Below, piece by piece: positions 1 through 8,120 of a stretch of 42,582 bases of DNA; the first letter of the stretch is position 1, and every line of letters starts with the position of its first letter. The stretch comes from Seison nebaliae (lineage: Eukaryota; Rotifera; Pararotatoria; Seisonacea; Seisonidae). The translations under genes were made by a program, and so were the position numbers. The notes beneath the pieces were generated by a model, which ran no database searches, had not been told where the DNA came from, and saw only the letters and a list, made by a program, of their open reading frames with translations. The DNA is taken from positions 1 through 42,582 of the forward strand of contig JALJEE010002271.1 in NCBI GenBank assembly GCA_023231475.1, written 5' to 3'.

Positions 1-162
1 ACTCCTGTCATGTTTGGGGAAATCTAGGTAACATCTTTCTGATTAGTTCTAAATTGATGAAATTAATAGTATATTTATAAATAGACAAAATTAGTCCTCT
101 TCTCATCGAAACATCAATACATTCATCAAGGAGATATTGTGGGTCACCAGTTTATATGAACT

Positions 163-725
163 TTGTTACTTCATATCATATACAATATATCTGCCAATCC
201 TCCTAATTCCGATAGCGGTGCTGGTCAACCAGCAGGTGGTCTTTGTACGTTCATTTCCAAGGATCTCCTTCCCTGTTCTTTTACCCAAATATCCGGTGAA
301 GTGGTTCATTTTATGATACGAGATATTCTTTGTTTCAACCTTTATCTTCGTCTAAATCTTCCAATCTACTCTATTGGTTAGATTGAATGTGTTATGGCTT
401 CCAGCAATCTCATCGGCTTCATCGGTGGCGACTTCAATTGCGACTTGAGGAACAGTTCTCATTCCGCGAACCGCCTACGCCAATTTATCTCCAATCATCA
501 TTCCAGTTTGTTGACTACGAGTGGTGTGACAAGAATTCTTTCACGTTCAAAGCTCACACTGGCATTTCATGGATTGACCATTATATCGTTAGCGACAACT
601 TGAGAAATTCTGTCGTTTTTTACAACATTTCGATCGACTCTCATTTTTTCTCCGTGTCGGATCATCTACCCATCTTTTTGACCATTTTTCATTCTCTCTC
701 ACCTCGCAACGCTGAAGACAAATAA
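163..725 (+). mobile_element. LINE (non-LTR retrotransposon) endonuclease fragment, broken
   Basis: Pieces of an APE-type (exonuclease-endonuclease-phosphatase) domain lie in order on the plus strand. They are a GGLCTFISKDLLP block near 235-275, a GGDFNCD block near 424-443 (the GDFN metal-site motif), and WIDHYIVSDNL followed by SDHLPIF near 570-680 (the C-terminal SDH active-site motif). The blocks sit in different frames, so the copy carries at least two frameshifts and cannot make the domain. No reverse transcriptase follows, so this is a 5' or internal fragment. The order and motif spacing match LINE endonucleases, not cellular APE1. Another frame at 1165-1365 may be more of the same element, but no motif confirms that. 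LINE family is undetermined. Confidence 0.75.
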
Positions 726-981
726 CATCACAATACCTTTCTTCATACTTTTTGTCCTTTTTCTCTTTATCATGTTTGTCCGTTTTTGAAAAAAATAAGG
801 AAAACATCTGGTAGGGGTTTTATCCAAATTTTCGAAATGAACGGATTTATTTCTTTTTTTTTAATAATACATCAGAAGGATGGTCTAAAGTTATAAAAAA
901 AATTTCAAGAAAATCGAACCGATATAAGACCAATGTATTTGGGTTCTAACTTAGAGTCTTATGAAAAATTGATTATTAAAA

Positions 982-1047
982 TAACTATGTTGTAGTCTAC
1001 AACATAGTTACTATTGTTAATCCAAATATGTTGTAGTCTACAACATA
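982..1047. repeat. Two perfect palindromes repeated in tandem
   Basis: A perfect inverted repeat has 14-bp arms at 982-995 and 997-1010 around a single base. The same core recurs at 1027-1036 and 1038-1047 with 10-bp arms around a single base. The shared unit is TATGTTGTAG, T, CTACAACATA. Both copies lie just downstream of the LINE fragment. They could be the terminus of a small DNA element, a cruciform-forming site or a dimeric protein-binding site. The sequence alone does not decide. Confidence 0.8.
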
Positions 1048-1344
1048 GTTACTACAAATATTTAGAATAACTACAACTTGTAGAGCATTTCGAGCTCGTT
1101 CTAAATATATTAAATTTAAATTGGTAAGTTAAATATTTCGGATAGAAGAGGTTTAAAAAAAAAGTTGAAAAAAATCGACTGCCAAGTGGACGAAGTGTCA
1201 CATGCCCTACAATCCGTCTTTACTCTTATCGACAAAATTTCGGAATCGAACTTCTACACTTCATACATTTCCAACATCAATAATTTTCATAATCGTTCAG
1301 TCTTTAAGCGATATTCTTCTTTAAGATTTCAGAAATTTCATTCT

Positions 1345-1450
1345 AAAAGATCCCTCAGATTCTAACGGTTCGATCTCCTCTACGGTCAGTGGTAAGAGAT
1401 CTTGACCACTGTAGATCTTGGTAAGTAGACCACTGCGCTACACACGCCCA
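1345..1450 (-). repeat. tRNA-like, possible SINE remnant
   Basis: Read on the minus strand, the segment starts with a GC-rich stem-like run. It then carries TAGCGCAGTGG, which fits the RNA polymerase III A-box consensus, and ends with CGTTAGAATC, a degenerate B-box. The A-to-B distance is about 80 bp, too long for a tRNA. The middle contains short inverted and direct copies of CAGTGGT/ACCACTG, which could form hairpins. It is not a functional tRNA. A decayed tRNA-derived SINE is the best guess, and a chance resemblance is possible. Confidence 0.3.
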
Positions 1451-1729
1451 AAAATTTCTTTTTTTTAATTTCCCCAATTTTTCATTTTAAATCATATGTA
1501 TCATATGATTGGTTGATATATTCTTATTATTTATTATTATCACCAATGTGTCAAGGAAAATTCCGATGAGAGATAAAGAAGAAACATAAAAAAGAGAGAT
1601 GAACAGAGTTAATTAACGAAAAGAAAAGAATTCATGATTCACTACCAGAAAGTAATTGTACAAGGTGTTTCCGTTCAATGTGTAAGTTATAATAATCTCA
1701 GAATCTATCTCTCCGTTTCGAGCATTTCA

Positions 1730-3295
1730 TTATATTTCATTTGGGTGCTCGTAGTGTTCTAATAAAATAGACACCACATGTTCGAATTTAAACATAGACC
1801 AAAAAATTTGTTCATCCTGTATATTTACGACTATGTCATCGTTTAATATTATCCATTTATTATCTTTTCTTGTAACGGTGAAGAAATGGCAAGGTCTCGT
1901 GTCGCTCTCTTTTGGTATTGCGAAAGCCTCTTTTTGATAAAAGCAGATATTTTGCATAAAATATCTTAAATCATTTTCCAGTCGTTGTGCTAAAGCAGCC
2001 AAATCCAATCGTTCTCTAACAATTGTTATATATTCCATCAAATTACGGAGCATGTTTGCTTCGCATTGCTTTATTTCAACATTATCCAAATTGATAACCT
2101 GTAAAATATTACGTCGTAAAATAAAGTCCATATTTTCAATATTATGATCCACCCCAAGAGCTAGAAAAGTAATGCCTGTAACTTTGTAAAATAATTCTCT
2201 GCCTTCAGAGAAAAAACTTTGTTGTAAATTAGCTTGATTAAAATTTAAGGGCAATTTCTCTCCTCGACGATCATAAGGTATTTCCAGATCAGGACAAACA
2301 AATCGAACGACATGGCGCGGACTATCGTTCAACTCTTCGAGGCATTCGAAAAAATTTTGATAAGTGAGTGGATGTAATTGCTTCGTAAGTAAATTCTCAG
2401 AATTGATTGCAATATGTTTCGGCACCAAACTATTATCCTCTATATAATCCTTTAACTGGGGGATATATCGGCGACCCATCATATGAAGAAAATTTGGATT
2501 TAATCTGTTGTCGTCAAGTATTGGCTTGTTGTCCTCCAACCAAAGTATACTAAGGAAATCTATCTCATTATAATATGTAGCCTGTAATACCTCTAATCCT
2601 GGGAACTCAAATTTTTCCTCTGTTAACTGTCTTGGGAGAAAAAGATCTTTCAATATGGGTCCCCAAGCATCATATGGAAAACCTTGAATCTTTGTTTCAA
2701 GAATTTCATCACAACCAGATTCTATTGTATCTCCAGGAGGTATTGGTCTAACCCTATCGTTTATGCAAACTGTTTGGAGATAACTTTTTAACAAATAATA
2801 TTCTCCAGCGAAACCAAATGTAGACCGTCGACTAAATCTACGTTCATTCGTCTCTATAAATGTATTACGCAGCAAATCCCCTTCATTAATCAGAGGTAAT
2901 ACCGGTTTATCATTCACTAGATAAGGATCACGTTTAACTTTAAGCATAAAATATCTTATAAAGTATGGGTCCTTAGTTTCCATATTTCTTACTTCATCCA
3001 TTAATAAATTGGAAGATATTATTAGCGCAAATACCGCGTTGGTTAAACAAACACCACAATCATCCGGATTATTGTAACCTTGAAGTACTACATCTTCCGG
3101 TTTGCCATACCTGATGTTAAAACTTTTTAACAAATTTCTTTTGCCATCGAGATCTTCATAGGGAAACTCAATGATACTTTTCTCACGATCCATTTTATTA
3201 TTTAACAAAAAAGACAAAGAAACAGAAAATAAAACAAGAAAAATGAAAAGTTCGATTTTGGTTAAATAAATTGCATCTGTATTAGTATTAAGCAA
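1730..3295 (-). CDS. USP-fold (peptidase C19) ubiquitin hydrolase-like protein, intronless
   Basis: A single 521-aa reading frame without introns. The Cys box is near residues 73-90 (NNPDDCGVCLTNAVFAL), with Cys83 aligning to the catalytic Cys of the USP consensus NLGNTCYxNS. The His box is near 469-487 (CHFFTV, then KWIILNDD), with His470 and an Asn/Asp pair. These are the two signatures that frame a USP catalytic core, and the span between them is near the usual size. If translation begins at Met1, residues 14-31 are strongly hydrophobic and would anchor it in a membrane. Met35, in an MDREKS context, would give a soluble protein. The middle is strongly diverged and I saw no zinc-binding CxxC pairs. 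It probably removes ubiquitin or a ubiquitin-like protein, but activity is not assured. The lack of introns, unlike its neighbours, could mean retroposition or lineage-specific duplication. Confidence 0.6.
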   Translation of the reverse strand: MLNTNTDAIYLTKIELFIFLVLFSVSLSFLLNNKMDREKSIIEFPYEDLDGKRNLLKSFNIRYGKPEDVVLQGYNNPDDCGVCLTNAVFALIISSNLLMDEVRNMETKDPYFIRYFMLKVKRDPYLVNDKPVLPLINEGDLLRNTFIETNERRFSRRSTFGFAGEYYLLKSYLQTVCINDRVRPIPPGDTIESGCDEILETKIQGFPYDAWGPILKDLFLPRQLTEEKFEFPGLEVLQATYYNEIDFLSILWLEDNKPILDDNRLNPNFLHMMGRRYIPQLKDYIEDNSLVPKHIAINSENLLTKQLHPLTYQNFFECLEELNDSPRHVVRFVCPDLEIPYDRRGEKLPLNFNQANLQQSFFSEGRELFYKVTGITFLALGVDHNIENMDFILRRNILQVINLDNVEIKQCEANMLRNLMEYITIVRERLDLAALAQRLENDLRYFMQNICFYQKEAFAIPKESDTRPCHFFTVTRKDNKWIILNDDIVVNIQDEQIFWSMFKFEHVVSILLEHYEHPNEI

Positions 3296-3916
3296 CAGTC
3301 CTATTAGCCCAAGAGCAAATTGCTAAATTTGTACAAATTTATACTATGTTAAATAATTAGTTTTGCCGAATAAACTAACATATGCTATTTTTTTTATCGC
3401 ATTATAAGATTGATATACTATAAATTGATTGGTATATGATACCAACCATATATCAATGGTAAAAGTTAATTTACAAATTTATGCACACAATTCATCTTTC
3501 TAAAATAAAAAATTCATTTTTCTTTCCAAACCACTTGTTTGTAGATATTAGATAACTTTCTGTCTTTTCCGACTATCGTAATGAATAATAAATTATACTT
3601 GGTTTTAATTAATATTTTAAAGTATGGTATCAAATAATCTAATAATCCATTTGCTTAATGTTTCATCTTTTTTACATTCTTATTATACAAATTTTATAGT
3701 AATTGCTTTTAGGTTTTTAGTAAAGTTTATTTTAGTTTTCAAAAGCTCTTGTTCTTTCATTCAATTGTCGATATCTAATATTCTAATTTTCAACATCTAT
3801 TTTCGTTCGATCGACTTCACACTCTTCCACTGCACTCTAACAACTATAAAATGTTTTATCGCCGTTTAATTATTTGAAATGAACGAATGATTTGTAAGAG
3901 TAATATTTATTTCATC
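3296..3916. other. Intergenic, AT-rich, with a nested hairpin
   Basis: No gene is recognised. A nested inverted repeat lies at 3409-3457: outer arms ATTGATATA and TATATCAAT, inner arms TTGGTAT (3429-3435) and ATACCAA (3439-3445). It sits about 115 bp upstream of the USP-like gene start and could be part of its promoter or transcript leader. Confidence 0.5.
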
Positions 3917-4217
3917 AAAAGGTTTTCGTCTACTTACCAACAAGGATCTACCACTCAATCTATTCGCGAATGCTATCCTATTACTGTATCACACGGAGTC
4001 TTTGATCTGTTGCCTGTAGGCCCTTGACCGGTTCAACTCTCTTTAACGAACATGGACTCCTAACACTCCTGTTTGGAGTCCATATTGATGCAATGCTTAA
4101 TATGGACATTCGGTCTACATAAACACAAATGATAGATATGAAATCCCCATCGATGAACATTCAATCACCCAACCTCCCATGCAGCTAGGATTACAGGACC
4201 TCGCCACGATCCCGGTG
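3917..4217 (-). ncRNA. RN7SL: Signal recognition particle RNA (7SL)
   Basis: The roughly 300-nt SRP RNA that scaffolds SRP9/14, SRP19, SRP68/72 and SRP54 and delivers secretory ribosomes to the ER. On the minus strand the order of landmarks matches metazoan 7SL: ACCGGGATCGTGGCG near the 5' end, the Alu-domain motif TGTAAT, the helix-4 region ending GGGAGG, then GCATCAATATGG. Helix 6 follows (arms ATGGACTCC and GGAGTCCAT) with a GGAG tetraloop inside AACA/TGTT, the SRP19 site. After that comes GTTGAACCGG leading into helix 8, ACAGATCAAAGACTCCGTG, and GCGAATAG near the 3' Alu strand. A TTTT pol III stop follows at 3917-3920. The 5' end is set by alignment to the human RNA, good to a few bases. 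Helix 8 is unusual: the apical tetraloop reads TACA, not GNRA, and the conserved AGCAG strand reads AACAG. These may be lineage features or signs of a variant copy. Confidence 0.93.
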
Positions 4218-5378
4218 AATTATAGAGTAGAAGTGTGTATAAATATTTTTCATTCAAAGTAGCATGCATTCCAAACATAGTCCACCATGTGTTGACCACC
4301 ATTCGACATACGTTGAAGAATGTATGTTGAAGAAAAAAAATTTGATTATTTGATGAAAAAGATTTTGGAAAGACTGACATAAATTTAATCGCATAACGTA
4401 TTCAAAGCAGAATTTTTCGCTTACAATATTTTAATTTAGTGGATTAACTTGGAATATTTTTTTTTTCATTAATTTCAGTAGACGAACGATGTCGATAGAC
4501 GCATTATGTTCTAAAATTCATATAGACAACAAAGTTGAGTTGTCGTACAGACGATACACAATGGCTATACATTAAATGTAAGCATATGGATTCGCACCTA
4601 CCGAATTTTTGCTTAAGCAAATGACAAGAAGAAAATTCTTTCGGTTTAACCCAATCGAAATTTTCTCTCAATCATGTTTTGAATTATTATGCACTCCATC
4701 TAAGAAAATAACAATTTTTTCACGCTCTTAGCCAGACAAACTTCGATCTGGACATATATTTTTACGTATTATACGTTTATATACGTTTTATATTTTTTTT
4801 ATTGTAAATCTAAATCTCTATAGAGTAATTGATAAATAAAAATTAAAAATTCACGACGTTGTTCGTTGGAAATTACTTTATAAAAAGAATCACTTACCAG
4901 AATACCACCACCGCTATTAATCTATTATTTCATTAGAATAGTTCCACTACCACCAACTGACAATTATTGAGAATTATTTGTGAGAATTTCACTCCAATAT
5001 CATCACGACGACGATCACTATTGTATTAATTTGAATACGATTCTTGGATACATTCATAATTTCTGATAGTTTCTGATAGTTTCTTTCGAATTACACAACG
5101 ACCATCACTCGACCACGATCTTAATGCAACTTTGCATTTTCGTCATTTGAACATTAATTCAGTTTAATATTTCCATCGTGACTACTTGAAACTTCACTGG
5201 AAGAATACCACGACTATAAAGTCATAATTTCTCTTGAATTGCATGACGACCTCCATCTCAAAATTTGATGTTAAAAATTTCTCAAAAAAAAGGAATAAAA
5301 TGATGAAAATTTCTGTTTATTATTTTCACTTTTCACATCATAAATGATCTTGTGACGAATCTGAGCTTTTTCATTTTT
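4218..5378. other. Intergenic stretch with degenerate repeats
   Basis: No protein gene could be supported. The part next to 4218 is the likely upstream promoter region of the SRP RNA, with a TATAAT-like run at about 4218-4224. From about 4890 to 5260 there are loosely repeated blocks sharing AGAATACCAC, CACGAC and GAATT runs, plus a perfect short tandem (TTTCTGATAG twice) near 5058-5080. The blocks are too diverged to define a unit length by eye. Confidence 0.4.
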
Positions 5379-5723
5379 TCAAATTCCATCGGTTTCGAAG
5401 TTTCTCTTCTTTTTCCAAAATTGGAAAAATTTCAACTTTTTTAAACCTGTCTTCTTTTCTTTCAAAGTACTTATGCTACCTTGTTCGACAATAATATTAG
5501 AGGAATTCTTCTTATCATTAAGATAATTCACCAGTTTATCATTCTTATTTGAAAGATCATCTATTACATCGTTTGTAATCGTATTATAATTATCGATCAC
5601 ATGTTCAATTCGTTTTAGTTCCAATTCGGCAGTTTTCGATGGGGACGATAAATGTGAAGTGATAAGATCATAGACATCTTCTCCGTACAAAGCAGGAAGA
5701 TATTCGGAAATTCGAGAATTCAT
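5379..5723 (-). CDS. Hypothetical small protein, helical middle and basic C terminus
   Basis: A 114-aa frame starting MNSRISEYLPALYGEDVYDL. Residues 30-75 are charged and heptad-like (AELELKRIEHVIDNYNTI and on), suggesting a helix or coiled coil. The C terminus is rich in Lys and aromatic residues (LKKLKFFQFWKKKR). There is no signal peptide or membrane segment. I do not recognise the family; the size and helical character resemble subunits of small coiled-coil complexes, but no motif supports a name. It lies 19 bases downstream of the stop of a 56-codon frame on the same strand, so the two may share one transcript. Confidence 0.5.
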   Translation of the reverse strand: MNSRISEYLPALYGEDVYDLITSHLSSPSKTAELELKRIEHVIDNYNTITNDVIDDLSNKNDKLVNYLNDKKNSSNIIVEQGSISTLKEKKTGLKKLKFFQFWKKKRNFETDGI

Positions 5724-5742
5724 CGTTTGTGTTTATTGTTTA

Positions 5743-5913
5743 TCAGCAGGAATTGTTTATCATTTCTTGAATGCTCCCCGAGTTGATTAGCTGGTTAACT
5801 CTTGTGAGTTGTGTCGGGATACTAGTAGCCATAGACGTAATCGTTATTGGAGCGTCGGAGATGATAGACGAGTTAGATACGCGAACTTCGGTACTTGTTG
5901 GTGAATCGAACAT
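5743..5913 (-). CDS. Short Ser/Thr-rich frame upstream of the 5379-5723 gene
   Basis: A 56-codon frame beginning MFDSPTSTEVRVSNSS and ending EMINNSC. It is rich in Ser, Thr and Ile, and its composition looks coding rather than random. It ends 19 bases before the ATG of the next minus-strand frame, in a different frame (offset 1). It could be an upstream ORF, the first cistron of a two-gene transcript, or an N-terminal exon joined by a splice I could not identify. No GT donor with a compatible acceptor restored the downstream frame. Confidence 0.35.
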   Translation of the reverse strand: MFDSPTSTEVRVSNSSIISDAPITITSMATSIPTQLTRVNQLINSGSIQEMINNSC

Positions 5914-6093
5914 TTTTTCTCTCTTTTCCGTATATATATATCATACCAACAAACAATTTCAAGATTTAAATTTCATAAAAATATATTAACAAAATTATAA
6001 TTTATTAATTATCGATGTTGTGTTAATTAATAAATTTTATTCGGATTATTTTATTAATTTACAATTGGATTTCTCAAAGTTATCGTATGAAGT

Positions 6094-7033
6094 TTATGCC
6101 AGAGTTAACTTTGATCGTCGTAACTTTTTCCTGCTATAATAAATTACTAAAGCCAATGCCGAAAATAATACCAATAAAGGAATTATTATGAACAGTATCA
6201 CACCAAAACCTTTGAAGTATGTGCTATTTTAAAGAGATAGTTCAGTATGTTGAATTTACAATTATGATGAAATTGCTAAAATTGTAGTGGAATTTCTAAA
6301 TCTCACGATCTACATCTTAAACTCACTATTATACTGGAAATGAACAAAACCTTTGAAAAGGAATAATCGAGCCTGGTGGATCGTTCGGCACTTCACTACT
6401 GCAAAATATATTTTAAATTTTTCTTTACAGTAAATTTAAATGATAGGTTAATAACTGTTGACAGTATCCTACACAATGATCTATCTCAAAATATTCAATC
6501 ATGTAGCGTACTTGGATTTCATGTAAAGAAGACTTTACACCCTTCCTAATTGGTAATAGGGCAACTTTTTCTGTCTTTTTTTTTGGGGCATCTTTTTTTC
6601 CCTTCAAACCTATCTGATAAGACACATTTTTCCCGTTCAATGTTCCCGCAATAGTCATTTTAAACCCATCACGAACTTGAAAGGTGTACATTTTTAAATA
6701 TTTAGGAAGTGTATAAATAGTGGGTTGTTCCGATATATCGCTTGCGTCTACGTTAACGTCGCCAGTTCTTGTAGTACGTATATCACAAGTGTAATAGTTA
6801 TATTCTGAACATCGCATAAGTTTCACTTCGAAATTTGATCCAGGTAAACCTATTTTGACGAGTAAAAATGAGTGCATTCAAATAATCGAACTGAAGGATA
6901 TTTATTTCACAAATAAATTTAACTTGATTGAGCTCTATTTGCGATAAATTAATTAAGAATCAGAAGAATAACAAAATTTTAACTGTAATGTGATGTCGCA
7001 TAATATCAAAAATAAAAGATGAAAAAAATTCAT
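6094..7033 (-). CDS. Type I single-pass membrane protein, unknown family (4 exons)
   Basis: Proposed exons on the minus strand: 7033-6973, 6849-6456, 6398-6351 and 6223-6094. They total 633 nt and encode 210 aa with every frame intact. Residues 1-16 (MNFFHLLFLILCDITL) look like a signal peptide. The extracellular or lumenal part has Cys pairs near MRCSEYNYYTC and HCVGYC. Near 160-175 there is a PNDPPG linker, then one membrane helix (about 176-198) and a short basic tail ending RRSKLTLA. The introns are 123, 57 and 127 bp, all start GTT, and two end TAG. The first exon is the least certain, as another start at 6877 is possible without a signal peptide. The family is not recognised. The stop lies about 180 bp upstream of the next minus-strand frame. 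Confidence 0.6.
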
Positions 7034-7541
7034 TCTGAAACTTAGGATAAAATAGAATAAAAAATTGAAATGAATTTTGAAATATATTTTAATTTTTGCG
7101 CTATTGATATGTATGGATCCTTTATTTTAAATCTGCAAAAGTATTTAACTCATATACTAAGATCTTGTTGACTTTATCTTATGATGTGAAATGAAGAAAA
7201 CTCATTTTTTAAAAAAGTCAACTTTCTGTTCCAAAAACTGAACTAACATTGTATGGGAACAATTTAATTATTATATGAACCATTATTCTGGTTCTCTTAC
7301 AACAATTAATTAACATGTCCATATCAAGTAGGACATGATAGATAACATGATTTCAGGTAGTAAATGAAAAAAAAAGAGAATAAAAAAGAGGATTTATTGA
7401 AATTTGAGAGAAAGTTGAAACTGATCAAGAAAATAAAATGTTAATTTCTCAATTTTGAAAATTAAAATTTTTAATTATTTTTAGTTACAATCTTACTAAA
7501 TGATGGATTCTATAGAATTTGCTGTTTCCAATTGAATTATT
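7034..7541. other. Intergenic, nothing recognised
   Basis: AT-rich sequence between the stathmin stop and the start of the type I membrane protein gene. It presumably holds the stathmin 3' untranslated region and the promoter of the downstream minus-strand gene. I see no RNA gene, repeat or conserved motif. Confidence 0.4.
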
Positions 7542-8120
7542 TTACAATTCTTCTTCTTTCTTTAACGTTTCTCCACTATCGTTCAGTTCGTCATTTGATT
7601 TGAGTAATTCTTTTCTTGCACGAACCACTTCCACTTTTTGTAATTTCTCACGAATTGTGTGTGATTTTCTTCGTAGGAATTCTTCTCGTCGTTCCGTCTT
7701 ATCTTCCATATCTTTCATCTGCTTTTCTAATAATTGTGCACGATGAACTTTGTCTTCTTCTCGTTTCTTAGCTGCTTTCTCGATCTTATGATCTTCATTT
7801 TGACTGAAAGCCAATTTCATTCCTTCGATGGAGATACGTCTGGATTCGGCCATTTCCAATCGTTTAGAAATGCTTGACGTACTCGGACTGGAACCGCATG
7901 ATCTGCTTTCACTCGGATGATATTTATGTCTCATTTGTTCGTGCATCATTCGTTCCAAATCATTTTCGGCTTTTGATTGTTCGTATTTGGGTGAACCGAT
8001 AATTCGTCGTTGATATTTCGTTGAATTACGGGAGACTGTGTGTTGTTTATTGCTTCCATCAAAAATGAAGGCCTCCTCATTACCATAAGAACGGTTACAT
8101 TCATTCTCTTTATTCTCCAT
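7542..8120 (-). CDS. STMN: Stathmin-family microtubule regulator
   Basis: A 192-aa protein from one exon. Stathmins bind two alpha/beta-tubulin dimers and sequester them in the cytoplasm. Residues about 84-172 match the stathmin-like domain. SISKRLEMAESRRIS corresponds to the family EIxxKLxxAEERRKS segment. A long charged helix follows (KIEKAAKKREEDK, then MEDKTERREEFLRRK), then EKLQKVEVVRARKEL, matching the family's KLQEKxKHxEEVRKNKE end. The first 80 residues are polar and Ser-rich, with candidate phosphorylation sites of the kind that switch stathmins off (SPSTSSIS). There is no N-terminal membrane-anchor segment like that of SCG10, so a soluble form is expected. It diverges from the cadherin gene across a 7-kb gap. 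No introns are present. Confidence 0.85.
   Translation of the reverse strand: MENKENECNRSYGNEEAFIFDGSNKQHTVSRNSTKYQRRIIGSPKYEQSKAENDLERMMHEQMRHKYHPSESRSCGSSPSTSSISKRLEMAESRRISIEGMKLAFSQNEDHKIEKAAKKREEDKVHRAQLLEKQMKDMEDKTERREEFLRRKSHTIREKLQKVEVVRARKELLKSNDELNDSGETLKKEEEL

Noticed and set aside
4165-4380. Minus-strand frame of 71 codons
   Set aside because: It overlaps the 5' part of the SRP RNA, whose secondary structure and motifs explain the sequence.
4489-4575. 28-aa frame (MSIDALCSKIHIDNK and on)
   Set aside because: Too short, with no recognised motif. Upstream TTTCAG could be an acceptor, but no partner exon was found.
5771-5989. Plus-strand frame with a hydrophobic start
   Set aside because: It is antisense to the 56-codon minus-strand frame. 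It has no conserved motif and ends in AT-rich noise.
7519-7746. Plus-strand Ser/Phe-rich frame
   Set aside because: It is the antisense shadow of the charged stathmin helix.
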